From Rhizobium sp. BK313 (GTDB taxonomy: Bacteria; Pseudomonadota; Alphaproteobacteria; Rhizobiales; Rhizobiaceae), in NCBI RefSeq assembly GCF_014193655.1, contig NZ_JACHZQ010000001.1, positions 1,426,001-1,490,000 on the forward strand: a DNA stretch of 64,000 bases, written 5' to 3'. The notes under the pieces were generated by a model. The model searched no databases. It was not told where the DNA came from and saw only the letters and a list, made by a program, of their open reading frames with translations. Positions 56,553 through 64,000 of this stretch are shown here, piece by piece. Position numbers and translations under genes: made by a program. Numbering within the stretch: the first letter of the stretch is position 1; each line of letters opens with the position of its first letter.

Positions 56553-57149
56553 TCAAGGGAAGCGGCGGCTGACGAATCGCGAGCCGGCGGCGCCGAAGCG
56601 CCAGAGCGGATCGATATTTTTCGTAATCCCGATCCGCTTGCCGGCGACCACAGGTGTCGGTTCGGCCAAAGCGAACTCGAAGGGCCCCGCGTCCAGCGCC
56701 AGTCCGTTCAGGCTGATATCCACGCCCAAGGCCTGCGTCAGCTTTCCCGGCCCGTTGCAGAGATCGACAAAGTCGGTAACACCGCGGCGCCGGATCATTT
56801 CCTCGATGCCGCTCTGCGGCTCCAATGCCCGGATGAGCACGGCGCTGGCGCCCTGGCAGACGAAATTCAGGCACCAGTGAATGCCATATGACCGGTAGAT
56901 ATAGACACGTCCCGCCGGACCGAACATCGCCGCAGTGCGCGCCGTCGGTCCGCGAAAGCTATGGGATGCCTCGTCGTCGGGCCGATAGGCCTCCGTCTCG
57001 ACGATGCGACCGCCGGCGCCGGCGACGGCGATGCGGGTGCCGATCAGCTCGCGCGCAACAATAACCGCATCGCGGGAAAAGAAGGCCGTGAGGGCGGGAC
57101 CGGTCAGAGGCTTAGGGCCGATTGATAAGGGAAGGTCGTTAGGCGTCAT
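56553..57149 (-). CDS. 3-methyladenine DNA glycosylase (AAG/MPG type)
   Basis: The product is 198 aa from the ATG at 57149; the frame is open to 57227. It removes alkylated purines. The AAG family blocks are VIVARELIGTRIAVAGAGGR, IVETEAYRPDDEASHSFRGP (catalytic Glu), GPAGRVYIYRSYGIHWCLNF, ASAVLIRALEPQSGIEEMIR and LCNGPGKLTQALGVDISLNG. Length and all motifs are normal. It is convergent with emrB and has no operon partner. Confidence 0.93.
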   Translation of the reverse strand: MTPNDLPLSIGPKPLTGPALTAFFSRDAVIVARELIGTRIAVAGAGGRIVETEAYRPDDEASHSFRGPTARTAAMFGPAGRVYIYRSYGIHWCLNFVCQGASAVLIRALEPQSGIEEMIRRRGVTDFVDLCNGPGKLTQALGVDISLNGLALDAGPFEFALAEPTPVVAGKRIGITKNIDPLWRFGAAGSRFVSRRFP

Positions 57150-57300
57150 AGGCGAGGGAGGCGTCCTTTTGGATATTTTCCCTGAGATCATAGGCGGTGG
57201 AAAGTTCACCGCATCGACCTGTATCATTCCTTTACGTGGGTTCAGAAACGAAATGTTCTCTGATAGGGAAAGGATCGTGTGAGACTCGGACTGGAAGAAA

Positions 57301-57555
57301 ATGGCTGCGCGAGACCGATATTCAAGAAAGCTCGAATGCTCTCAATGTGGCAATAGCGGCTTCGCCGAAGTCTCCGAAGATGACAATCCTCGCCGCGAGA
57401 ACCCCGGCTTTCTCGTGGACGAAATGCCGGCTGGCTTTTTCGACGAGCGCAAATCGAACGATCCGGCGAAATACATGATCCGCTGCCGCTGCGGCAGTGT
57501 CTTCCCATTCAAGCGGAAATCCCACTATGCGCCCGGCGGCGAGCCGAGGGCGTAA
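57301..57555 (+). CDS. small zinc-ribbon protein (84 aa)
   Basis: GGAAG precedes ATG by 3 bases. Cysteines stand as LECSQCGNSG (CxxC) and MIRCRCGSVF (CxC), enough to hold one zinc ion. The segment between is charged (VSEDDNPRRENPGFLVDEMP). It resembles small conserved rhizobial proteins of unknown role. It is a single gene 125 bases before tRNA-Ser. Confidence 0.75.
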   Translation: MAARDRYSRKLECSQCGNSGFAEVSEDDNPRRENPGFLVDEMPAGFFDERKSNDPAKYMIRCRCGSVFPFKRKSHYAPGGEPRA

Positions 57556-57678
57556 GCGGCATTATCTGCGTGCATGAACTCGTTGGTTTGAGAGTTCGAT
57601 CAGGCCGGTTGACGCTCCGGCCCGAATAGCTGTAAAGCCAGCCGACCACATTTACTGAAGCTATCCGCTTCAGCGACA

Positions 57679-57768
57679 GGAAGAGTGTCCGAGTGGTTTA
57701 AGGAACCGGTCTTGAAAACCGGCGTGCGGGAAACCGTACCGTGGGTTCGAATCCCACCTCTTCCGCCA
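57679..57768 (+). tRNA. tRNA-Ser(TGA)
   Basis: Ninety bases including the encoded CCA. The acceptor stem GGAAGAG pairs with CTCTTCC, the anticodon loop is TCTTGAAAA with anticodon TGA, a long variable arm (GTGCGGGAAACCGTACC) marks a class II tRNA, and the T-arm reads GTGGGTTCGAATCCCAC. No truncated copy of its 3' end (att site) is found in the following kilobase. Confidence 0.97.
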
Positions 57769-57962
57769 CAACCACCTGAAATGGTTGGCAATTTTCATTT
57801 CTGTTGCAGACAGGCCCTGATTCATGTTGCGCGCATCGATTCCCGGCGGCTCAAGCTGCAACAACAGTTCGATGAACGCTGTGTCGAGTACGGGGGGAGC
57901 CGCTGCTCTGTCAGATAGCCGCGCTCGCTGGTTGATCTGCCCACCTGATTTCGGTTTCTTCA

Positions 57963-58469
57963 TTACTCCTTCTTCGCCTTGGGCAATGAGATGAGTTCGG
58001 GAGGTCTAAGATCACCGCCCACAGCTTTCGTAGACGTGATCGTCGGATTAGCCGAGGTTTCGTCCCTGATTGTAAACATCTTTCCAGTTGCGGTTATCTG
58101 GCCATTTTTGAAGTACATAAATCCGTTCAACTGTGCTTCGCTAAAACCCGGATTATTCGGATCCTTATCGAAAGGTCTGGATAGAAAACCACACTCTCTC
58201 GCGTAGAGACCATCATTGCTCTCGCAGTGGAAAATAAATTTATTAGACTTTTTTGATTCCTCTAAAAAATACATCGTGCATTTGATACAGGGAAAAGCAT
58301 TTTGTCTTATAAGGAAAATCCGTGAAGTGCCGCTTTTCAATTTAGCTGCTTCATAAGCAACTCTCTCCGCATGTTTATCGTCAGATGCCTTTAACCCTGC
58401 ACTTTCGCTGAATTCATTGCTCCAAGTATTGCCGTTGCGAAGATAAGAGCATGCAGCAGTTATTGTCAT
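57963..58469 (-). CDS. orphan protein with deaminase-type zinc motifs (168 aa)
   Basis: The start at 58469 is chosen because GAGG lies 5 bases upstream; a GTG at 58499 is in frame. His33-Ala-Glu35 in DDKHAERVAYEAAKL and Pro60-Cys61-x-x-Cys64 in QNAFPCIKCTMYFLEE, 25 residues apart, are the catalytic signature of the cytidine-deaminase-like superfamily, with a strand RIFLIRQN between them as expected. The rest (residues 70-168) has no match I know and ends in Lys/Glu-rich tail. There is no signal peptide and no polymorphic-toxin leader. The gene is AT-richer than its neighbours and stands beside tRNA-Ser, a common integration site, so it was probably acquired. It could be a nucleotide or nucleic-acid deaminase. 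Activity unproven. Confidence 0.65.
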   Translation of the reverse strand: MTITAACSYLRNGNTWSNEFSESAGLKASDDKHAERVAYEAAKLKSGTSRIFLIRQNAFPCIKCTMYFLEESKKSNKFIFHCESNDGLYARECGFLSRPFDKDPNNPGFSEAQLNGFMYFKNGQITATGKMFTIRDETSANPTITSTKAVGGDLRPPELISLPKAKKE

Positions 58470-58825
58470 TTTCGCCTCTATATTATTGGAAATTGGCACA
58501 TTACGCTCTCAGGCGACGAGAATATCCGAATTAACGTTTCACATTAATTTCTAAAAGCTGCTGCGTTGTTACAAATGTAGTGGGGGTCTGTTTTGAATCG
58601 CCCAGCGAGGCGGTGCGGACGAGGCGTAAACTGCCGCCGCATTTTAACCATTCATTAACCATAATCTTCGGAAATATCCATATTCGCTCAAATCCGATCG
58701 CAAATTCGACAACATGCAATCATGATTAAAGTACCGTTAGGTGATTGAGGCGTAGCAGGATACCGGGTGAGGGATATGCCGGTGTATGCCTCTGCCATAG
58801 TAATTTGGTTAACGGCGTGGGACAG
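58470..58825. other. AT-rich noncoding stretch before rlpA
   Basis: No gene or RNA recognised. Base composition is AT-rich like the orphan gene to its left, and it probably holds the rlpA promoter near its right end and the orphan's promoter on its left. Confidence 0.4.
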
Positions 58826-59995
58826 ATGAAATTTGATAATCGTGCGGTGACATACGCAACGGGTATGCGTTGGTTTGCTCTCTCTTTGATGTGCGCCACC
58901 GTTTCCGCCTGCGGAACCTCGCAGCAGGTTGCCACGAAGCGTCAGCACGGCAAGGAATATTTCTCCGAAACAGAATACGGCGTTAAGGCAAGCCCAAGGG
59001 TTGCCTTCAACGGACCGATCCCGAAGGGCGGCGGCCGGTTCATGGTCGGCAATCCCTACGAGGTCAAGGGCAAGTGGTATTATCCCAAAGAAGACTATGC
59101 CTATAACAAGGTGGGCATCGCTTCCTGGTACGGCTCGGCCTTTCACGGACGCCTGACCGCAAACGGCGAGGTCTATGACCAGCAGGCTCTGACCGCCGCA
59201 CATCCGACCTTTCCGCTGCCGAGCTATGCGCGCGTCACCAATGTCGAAACCGGTTCTTCCATCATCGTGCGCGTCAACGACCGCGGGCCCTATCATCCCG
59301 GCCGCATCATCGACCTTTCCAACAAGACGGCGCAGCTCCTCGATCTGCAGCACAGCGGTACCGGCGACGTGCGCGTGCAGTATGTCGGCCGCGCCCGTAT
59401 GGACGGCCATGACGAGCCTTACCTGATGGCGTCGTACATTCCGAAGGGCTCGCGCTTGCCGAGCATCAATCCTGGCGGCCAGATCGCAACGGGCGTGATG
59501 GTCGCTTCGAATGGTGGCATTACTGCCGATCAACTGCCGGATTCGGATAATGTCCGCCGGCCGAGCCGTCAGCAGCGCAGCTTCAATACCGCGCCGGCGC
59601 TTGCGCCGATCCCGCAGCAATCGCCTTATTCGGCGACCGCCTTCGCCGGCTCGACGCCGACGACGTCCTACAACGGCAACAAGCGCAACAATCCGCCGCC
59701 GATGACCTGGAACGGCGGCGCGATGCCATCCGTCGATCCTGTCGAGCCGACGCTGGTCGTGCTGCCCGAGATCGGGCCTATTCCCTATGACCGTCCGGAT
59801 TTCGCACCGGGCATGGCGAGCCTCGACACACCGTCGCTCGCCTCCACGGTCGCCGCCTATCAGGAAGCGCCGGTCAAGACGGTCTATGTCAATCTCGCTT
59901 TCGATGCCGTCATGGTGCGCAACGACGGGCTGACGCAAGAGTCGATCCTCACCGCCTATCACCGTCAGCACCAAGATCAAACGCAGGTCGAGTAA
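58826..59995 (+). CDS. rlpA: RlpA-like lipoprotein, septal ring lytic transglycosylase
   Basis: The product is 389 aa from the ATG at 58826. A lipoprotein signal (FALSLMCATVSACGTS, lipobox VSAC) is followed by a linker and the double-psi beta-barrel, residues about 90-195: GIASWYGSAFHGRLTANGEV, YDQQALTAAHPTFPLPSYAR, IIVRVNDRGPYHPGRIIDLS, with the catalytic Glu/Asp and His of the RlpA family. The C-terminal 180 residues are low-complexity Pro/Asn/Gln-rich with no clear SPOR domain. RlpA cleaves peptidoglycan strands lacking stem peptides. It precedes the DacF-like gene in the same direction by 70 bases; both work on the cell wall. Confidence 0.88.
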   Translation: MKFDNRAVTYATGMRWFALSLMCATVSACGTSQQVATKRQHGKEYFSETEYGVKASPRVAFNGPIPKGGGRFMVGNPYEVKGKWYYPKEDYAYNKVGIASWYGSAFHGRLTANGEVYDQQALTAAHPTFPLPSYARVTNVETGSSIIVRVNDRGPYHPGRIIDLSNKTAQLLDLQHSGTGDVRVQYVGRARMDGHDEPYLMASYIPKGSRLPSINPGGQIATGVMVASNGGITADQLPDSDNVRRPSRQQRSFNTAPALAPIPQQSPYSATAFAGSTPTTSYNGNKRNNPPPMTWNGGAMPSVDPVEPTLVVLPEIGPIPYDRPDFAPGMASLDTPSLASTVAAYQEAPVKTVYVNLAFDAVMVRNDGLTQESILTAYHRQHQDQTQVE

Positions 59996-60065
59996 TCGGT
60001 GTCATTGCCTGAATCTTCACCTCTGACTAATATGGTTCGGGGGTCGATTGGATTGCGGAGCCGGC

Positions 60066-61277
60066 ATGTTAAGACGCCTTTTTTTCGCGTTTTCCTTCCT
60101 AATTGGGGTTGAATGCGTGCCGGCCACGGCGCAACAAGCACCGCCACCCGCTTTCGACACCAAGGCTGCGCAGGCCTTCATGATCGAAGCCTCAACGGGC
60201 ACGATCCTGCTTGCCAAGGATGAGAATCAACCGATTTCTCCGGCGTCGCTGGCCAAGCTGATGACGATGGACGTCGTCTTCGATGCGGTCGCGCGCGGAG
60301 AGATTTCGCTCGACACCGAATATCCCGTTTCCGAAAATGCCTGGCGCAAAGGCGGGGCGCCGTCGCGCGCATCGACCATGTTCGCCGCGTTGAAATCGCG
60401 CGTGCGCGTTGGGGACCTTATTCAGGGCGTTGCCGTGCAGCAGGCCAATGACGGCTGCATGATCCTTGCCGAAGGCATTTCCGTCAATGAAAAGGAATTC
60501 GCGCGGCGCATGACTGCGCATGCGCGCGAGATCGGCATGCCCAAAGCGATTTTCACCAATTCCACCGGCCTTCCGGACCCTGACGATCCCAACGGCGGCG
60601 GCAAAGTCTCCGTGCGCGAGCTGGTGACGCTGGCGGAGGACCTGCAGGAAAAGCATGCCGATCTCTACAAATATTTTGGCCAGGCAGACTTCACCTGGAA
60701 CAAGATCTACCAGCGCAATCGCAATCCGATGCTCTTGTTGAACATCGGCGTCGACGGTCTCGGTACGGGCTTTGCGGAGGGCGAGGGCTATTCGATCGTC
60801 GCCTCCGTCCAGCGCGACGGCCGCCGGCTGTTCCTGGCGCTCGGAGGCTTGAAATCGGACAAGGAACGCACCGAGGAAACCCGCCGTGTGTTGGAATGGG
60901 GCCTTAGCAATTTCAAGAGCCAGCGTATCTTTGCTGATGGCGAAGTGATCGGCGACGTCAGCGTCTATGGCGGCGCACAGTCCACGGTCGGCCTGCTCGC
61001 GAAAGTGCCGGTCGATGTCTATGTGCCACTCAACAATCCCGATCGCCTGTCGGCCCGCATCGTCTATCGCTGGCCTCTGACGGCGCCCGTCGCAGCCGGC
61101 TACGAAGCGGGAACGCTTCGCGTCTTTTCCGGGGCACGACTGCTGCGCGAAATGCCGCTCTATACGAGGGAGGCGGTCGCCCAAGGGACACTCGGCAGCC
61201 GCGCGTTCGATGCCTTCATGGAGCTGACGGAATCGCTGCTGTTCTCATGGCTCTGGGATACGCCGACGCCGACCTGA
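60066..61277 (+). CDS. DacF-like D-alanyl-D-alanine carboxypeptidase homologue with altered active site
   Basis: The product is 403 aa from ATG at 60066, with GGAG five bases upstream. A signal peptide (RLFFAFSFLIGVECVPATAQ) leads to a class A low-mass PBP domain (about 30-260) and the C-terminal PBP5 beta domain (about 270-370). The nucleophile motif is intact: PISPASLAKLMTM (SxxK). The second motif, normally SxN, reads VQQANDGCMIL (Gln replaces Ser). The third, normally KTG, reads DGLGTGFAEGEGYSIV (Gly replaces Lys). Such changes should lower ordinary carboxypeptidase activity. The gene precedes tmk-holB, which is the usual place for dacF-like genes in rhizobia. Confidence 0.85.
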   Translation: MLRRLFFAFSFLIGVECVPATAQQAPPPAFDTKAAQAFMIEASTGTILLAKDENQPISPASLAKLMTMDVVFDAVARGEISLDTEYPVSENAWRKGGAPSRASTMFAALKSRVRVGDLIQGVAVQQANDGCMILAEGISVNEKEFARRMTAHAREIGMPKAIFTNSTGLPDPDDPNGGGKVSVRELVTLAEDLQEKHADLYKYFGQADFTWNKIYQRNRNPMLLLNIGVDGLGTGFAEGEGYSIVASVQRDGRRLFLALGGLKSDKERTEETRRVLEWGLSNFKSQRIFADGEVIGDVSVYGGAQSTVGLLAKVPVDVYVPLNNPDRLSARIVYRWPLTAPVAAGYEAGTLRVFSGARLLREMPLYTREAVAQGTLGSRAFDAFMELTESLLFSWLWDTPTPT

Positions 61278-61428
61278 TCGACATCTGCCTCACGAAATCC
61301 CTGTTTACGGCCTATATAGAATGTCAGGCGCGGCTACGTGCGTGGTTTCGCCAGCACCCATCTTGGGTTAAACAGGGCACACGTCGCGCAACGGCAGAAA
61401 AGCGTAAAACAAGTGCAGGACATGATCA

Positions 61429-62112
61429 TTGGCTGATGCAACCGGATTGTTCGTGAGCTTCGAGGGCGGGGAAGGGGCCGGCAAATCGACCCAGATTCGC
61501 CGCCTGGCGGAAAGGTTGCGCGGGCTTGGCCATGACGTCCTGACGACACGCGAACCGGGCGGCTCGCCGGGTGCGGAGGCCGTGCGGCATGTGCTGCTCT
61601 CTGGCGCTGCGGAGATGTTCGGCACGCGCATGGAGGCGATCCTGTTTGCTGCCGCGCGTAACGACCATGTTGAAGAGGTCATCCGCCCGGCGCTTGCCCG
61701 CGGTACGATCGTGCTTTGCGATCGCTTCATGGATTCCTCGCGCGTCTATCAAGGCGTAACCGGCAATCTCGAGCCCGATTTCATCGAGGCTCTGCAGCGT
61801 GTCGCTGTCAATGGCGTCGTGCCGGACTGCACGCTAATCCTCGACATTCCCGCCGAGATCGGCCTGGAGCGAGCACGCAAGCGCGCTTCAGCCACAGCGG
61901 CTCCGGATCGCTTCGAAAAGGAAGAAATGCAGACGCATGAGAAGCGCCGGGAGGCCTTTCTCGATATCGCTGCGCGCGACCCCGGTCGCTGCCACGTCAT
62001 CGATGCGCAACGCCCGGAAGAGGCCATTGCCGATGAAATTGCCGGCATCGTCGAAGAGCGGCTGACATCGGCGGAGGATATGCCAGCCGCCAGACCGGAA
62101 GTGGCACAATGA
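61429..62112 (+). CDS. tmk: thymidylate kinase
   Basis: The product is 227 aa from a TTG at 61429, supported by AGGA 8 bases upstream. It phosphorylates dTMP. Motifs: [20 protein letters not shown] (P-loop), [40 protein letters not shown] (DRF in place of DRY/H) and the [23 protein letters not shown]. The stop overlaps the holB start in ATGA. Confidence 0.95.
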   Translation: MADATGLFVSFEGGEGAGKSTQIRRLAERLRGLGHDVLTTREPGGSPGAEAVRHVLLSGAAEMFGTRMEAILFAAARNDHVEEVIRPALARGTIVLCDRFMDSSRVYQGVTGNLEPDFIEALQRVAVNGVVPDCTLILDIPAEIGLERARKRASATAAPDRFEKEEMQTHEKRREAFLDIAARDPGRCHVIDAQRPEEAIADEIAGIVEERLTSAEDMPAARPEVAQ

Positions 62113-63146
62113 GCGACGAGCGGCCTGGCGTTCTCGACGGTGCGATTCCGCCTCAGGATAATATCAGACTCTTCGGCCATGAGGAGGCAGAAGCCTTCCT
62201 GGCGCAATCCTATCGCTCCGGCAAAGGTCACCATGCCGTCCTGATCGAAGGCCCGGAAGGCATCGGCAAGGCAACGCTCGCCTTCCGCTTCGCCAATCAT
62301 GTCCTGTCTAATCCCGACCCCGCCGCAGCGCCCGAGACTCTTGGCGATCCAGATCCGGCTTCCGCCATCAGCCGGCAGATTTCCGGTGGTGCCTCGCACA
62401 ATCTGCTGCATCTTGCCCGTCCCTTCGACGACAAGACCGGCAAGGTGAAGTCGGCGATTACCGTCGACGAAGTACGTCGTGCAGGCAAATTCTTCTCGCA
62501 GACCTCCGGCACCGGCAACTGGCGCATCGTCATCATCGATCCGGCCGACGATCTCAATCGCAGCGCCGCCAACGCCATATTGAAGATCCTCGAGGAGCCG
62601 CCGAAACGAGCGCTGTTCCTGGTGCTTTCGCACGCGCCGGGCAAGCTGCTGCCGACCATCCGCTCGCGCTGCCTGCCATTGAAGCTGGCGCCGCTGAGCG
62701 ACGATGCTTTGGGGAAAGCGCTTGCGCATCTCGGTGTAAATCTGTCCTCGGGGCAGGGCGCAGAATTACTTGCGTCGGCCAAGGGCAGCGTCAGCGAGGC
62801 GCTGAAACTGCTGAATTATGGGGGCGGTGAAATCGTCGCGGCGTACGAGCAAGTCATCTCGGCGGAAGGGCCTGCGGCGCGACGGGCAATGCATCGTCTC
62901 GCCGACGCGCTATCGGCCAAGGAAAGCGACACGATCTTCGGCTTCTTCGTGTCCCATATCGGCGATGACATCATGGCCCGTGCTAGGGCGGCTGCGCTGG
63001 AGGGACGTCTCACAGTGGCCGAAAAACTCGCCCGCCTCTATGCTGATGTCACCGAGCGGCTCAACGTATCACAGGCCTACAATCTCGACCGCAAGCAGAC
63101 GATCATCACCATTCTCGGCGATCTCAAGCAGCAGCTTTCGGCGTAG
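62109..63146 (+). CDS. holB: DNA polymerase III delta-prime subunit
   Basis: The product is 345 aa. HolB is part of the clamp loader. AAA+ features: [20 protein letters not shown] (P-loop), [40 protein letters not shown] (DEAD-like variant), [20 protein letters not shown] and [20 protein letters not shown] (sensor 1/SRC). The P-loop is better preserved than in enteric delta-prime. It overlaps tmk by 4 bases. Confidence 0.94.
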   Translation: MSDERPGVLDGAIPPQDNIRLFGHEEAEAFLAQSYRSGKGHHAVLIEGPEGIGKATLAFRFANHVLSNPDPAAAPETLGDPDPASAISRQISGGASHNLLHLARPFDDKTGKVKSAITVDEVRRAGKFFSQTSGTGNWRIVIIDPADDLNRSAANAILKILEEPPKRALFLVLSHAPGKLLPTIRSRCLPLKLAPLSDDALGKALAHLGVNLSSGQGAELLASAKGSVSEALKLLNYGGGEIVAAYEQVISAEGPAARRAMHRLADALSAKESDTIFGFFVSHIGDDIMARARAAALEGRLTVAEKLARLYADVTERLNVSQAYNLDRKQTIITILGDLKQQLSA

Positions 63147-63201
63147 AGCGGCTTAACTTTTTCAGAGAAAACCGTTTCGTACCTTTGCCAGAATTGCTCT
63201 A
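63144..63201. repeat. inverted-end intergenic element between holB and tauE-like gene
   Basis: TAGAGC at 63144-63149 and GCTCTA at 63196-63201 flank a T-rich/A-rich middle that also holds AAACCGTTT-type sequence. The left arm includes the holB stop and the right arm the opposing gene's stop. It may be a short mosaic element or an imperfect terminator for both genes. Confidence 0.45.
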
Positions 63202-63999
63202 AGGGAAGATCAGCTTCCAGGCGACGATCATCAGTGTGACGGCCAAGACGATCCGGATCAGCCGTTCGTGCAAGCGCGGCGCCAGCAGGCTGCCCGCGAC
63301 GATGCCCGGAATCGAGCCGACGAGCAGTGCAAACAGCATCGTCCAGTTGATCTCGCCGATGAACCAGTAGCCCATGCCGCCGATCAACGTCAGCGGCACC
63401 GCATGAACGATATCCGAACCGACGATCTCCCGCACATCGAGATGCGGATAGAGCACCAGCAGCACGGTGACGCCGAGCGCGCCGGCGCCGACGGACGTCA
63501 TGGTGACGAGCGTACCGAGCATAAGGCCGAGGACGAGCGTCAGCAGCGCGATGGTACGTGGTGTCAGCGTCCCGCGTTCGCCCCGCCATTTCCGGATGAC
63601 ACCCAGCACCTGCCCACGAAAAATCAGCATCAGTGATGTGAGAAATAGAAGGCAGCCGAGGGATAAAGTGATCGTATGGGCAACTGCCGGGCTCTCGCGG
63701 TTGACGCCGGCCATGATCCACAGCATGGCAAGCGCGGCCGGTACGCTGCCCGAGGCAAGCAGGCCTACCACTTTCCAGTTCACCCGCCCGTGCATGCCGT
63801 GTACGGCGGTGCCTGCCGTCTTGGTGATCGCGGCATAGAGGAGATCGGTGCCGACGGCGGTGGCCGGATGCACGCCGAACAGCAAGACCAATAACGGTGT
63901 CATCAACGAACCGCCGCCAACGCCGGTGATGCCCACCAGCATGCCGACGAAAAAACCCGAAAAGGAATAGAGGGGTTGGAAAGCGGTTGGAAAACTCAA
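63199..63999 (-). CDS. TauE/SafE-family permease, 5' end at or beyond window edge
   Basis: At least 266 residues; the first codon in view is a TTG at 63999 and the true start may lie outside. Eight or so hydrophobic segments occur, with the family signature FFVGMLVGITGVGGGSLMTP, LLVLLFGVHPATAVGTDLLY and later SVGAGALGVTVLLVLYPHLD. The end is RLIRIVLAVTLMIVAWKLIF. These proteins export sulfite, sulfoacetate or similar anions. It is convergent with holB. Confidence 0.88.
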   Translation of the reverse strand: MSFPTAFQPLYSFSGFFVGMLVGITGVGGGSLMTPLLVLLFGVHPATAVGTDLLYAAITKTAGTAVHGMHGRVNWKVVGLLASGSVPAALAMLWIMAGVNRESPAVAHTITLSLGCLLFLTSLMLIFRGQVLGVIRKWRGERGTLTPRTIALLTLVLGLMLGTLVTMTSVGAGALGVTVLLVLYPHLDVREIVGSDIVHAVPLTLIGGMGYWFIGEINWTMLFALLVGSIPGIVAGSLLAPRLHERLIRIVLAVTLMIVAWKLIFP

Positions 64000-64000
64000 A

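Noticed and set aside
57679..58745. Integrated island with att repeats at tRNA-Ser
   Set aside because: No second copy of the tRNA 3' end and no integrase gene within the window.
58688..59980. 430-codon minus-strand open frame opposite rlpA
   Set aside because: Antisense to a gene with clear lipobox and double-psi barrel motifs.

Overview
The window looks like chromosomal DNA of a Rhizobium-type alphaproteobacterium (Rhizobiaceae). The evidence is high-GC coding sequence, a trpD-trpC-moaC-moeA operon behind a PpiD-like foldase gene, tpiA-secG-pyrG in a row, a 542-residue PyrG, ParE (topoisomerase IV) rather than a second gyrase B, and a dacF-like/tmk/holB run. No species name can be read from the sequence alone.

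Region 1 (1-14.2 kb) is an accessory and decaying segment. It holds a truncated YCII-like gene, a frameshifted conserved gene, a CopC-like protein without copper ligands, a helicase fragment, IS3, IS66 and IS21 transposase remnants, a VOC gene cut by IS66 and a doubly frameshifted DUF1684 gene. Two large intact genes of unknown function (960 and 713 aa, the second with an OmpA-like C-terminus) form a tight pair here. Next to them is a damaged restriction/repair island: an Mrr-like endonuclease, an intact Vsr nickase, the 3' half of a Dcm-type methyltransferase, and the 5' end of a DUF262 gene joined to it.

Region 2 (14.7-35.6 kb) starts with housekeeping genes: parE, a secreted alpha/beta hydrolase, tpiA, secG and pyrG. 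It continues with regulators and transporters: an FtrA-like regulator divergent from a rhodanese, a NiCoT nickel/cobalt permease, a FecR/CHASE2-cyclase operon convergent with a second cyclase carrying TolB-like and TPR domains, and a LysE/LysR pair. Two divergent citrate-synthase-family genes, one with an N-terminal HTH, share a short intergenic region containing a TTGACGT repeat. Then come a frameshifted VOC gene, TehA, an MBL-fold remnant and NAD-type 6-phosphogluconate dehydrogenase.

Region 3 (35.6-53.1 kb) has the ppiD-trpD-trpC-moaC-moeA operon, a DUF883 gene, and a type I secretion locus. In the secretion locus an Asp/Asn-rich repeat protein, a 674-aa repeat protein, an ABC permease/ATPase and an HlyD adaptor are read in one direction. 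A LuxR-type regulator lies divergently across about 1 kb of AT-rich DNA. A membrane family-2 glycosyltransferase follows, apparently coupled to a small upstream ORF.

Region 4 (53.2-64 kb) has a marR-emrA-emrB efflux operon, 3-methyladenine glycosylase, a small zinc-ribbon protein, tRNA-Ser(TGA), an AT-rich orphan gene with deaminase-type HAE and PCxxC motifs, rlpA, a PBP-like DacF homologue with altered active-site motifs, tmk, holB and a TauE/SafE permease running off the end. The best candidates for undescribed biology are the 960/713-aa pair, the non-RTX type I secretion locus, and the tRNA-adjacent deaminase-like gene.
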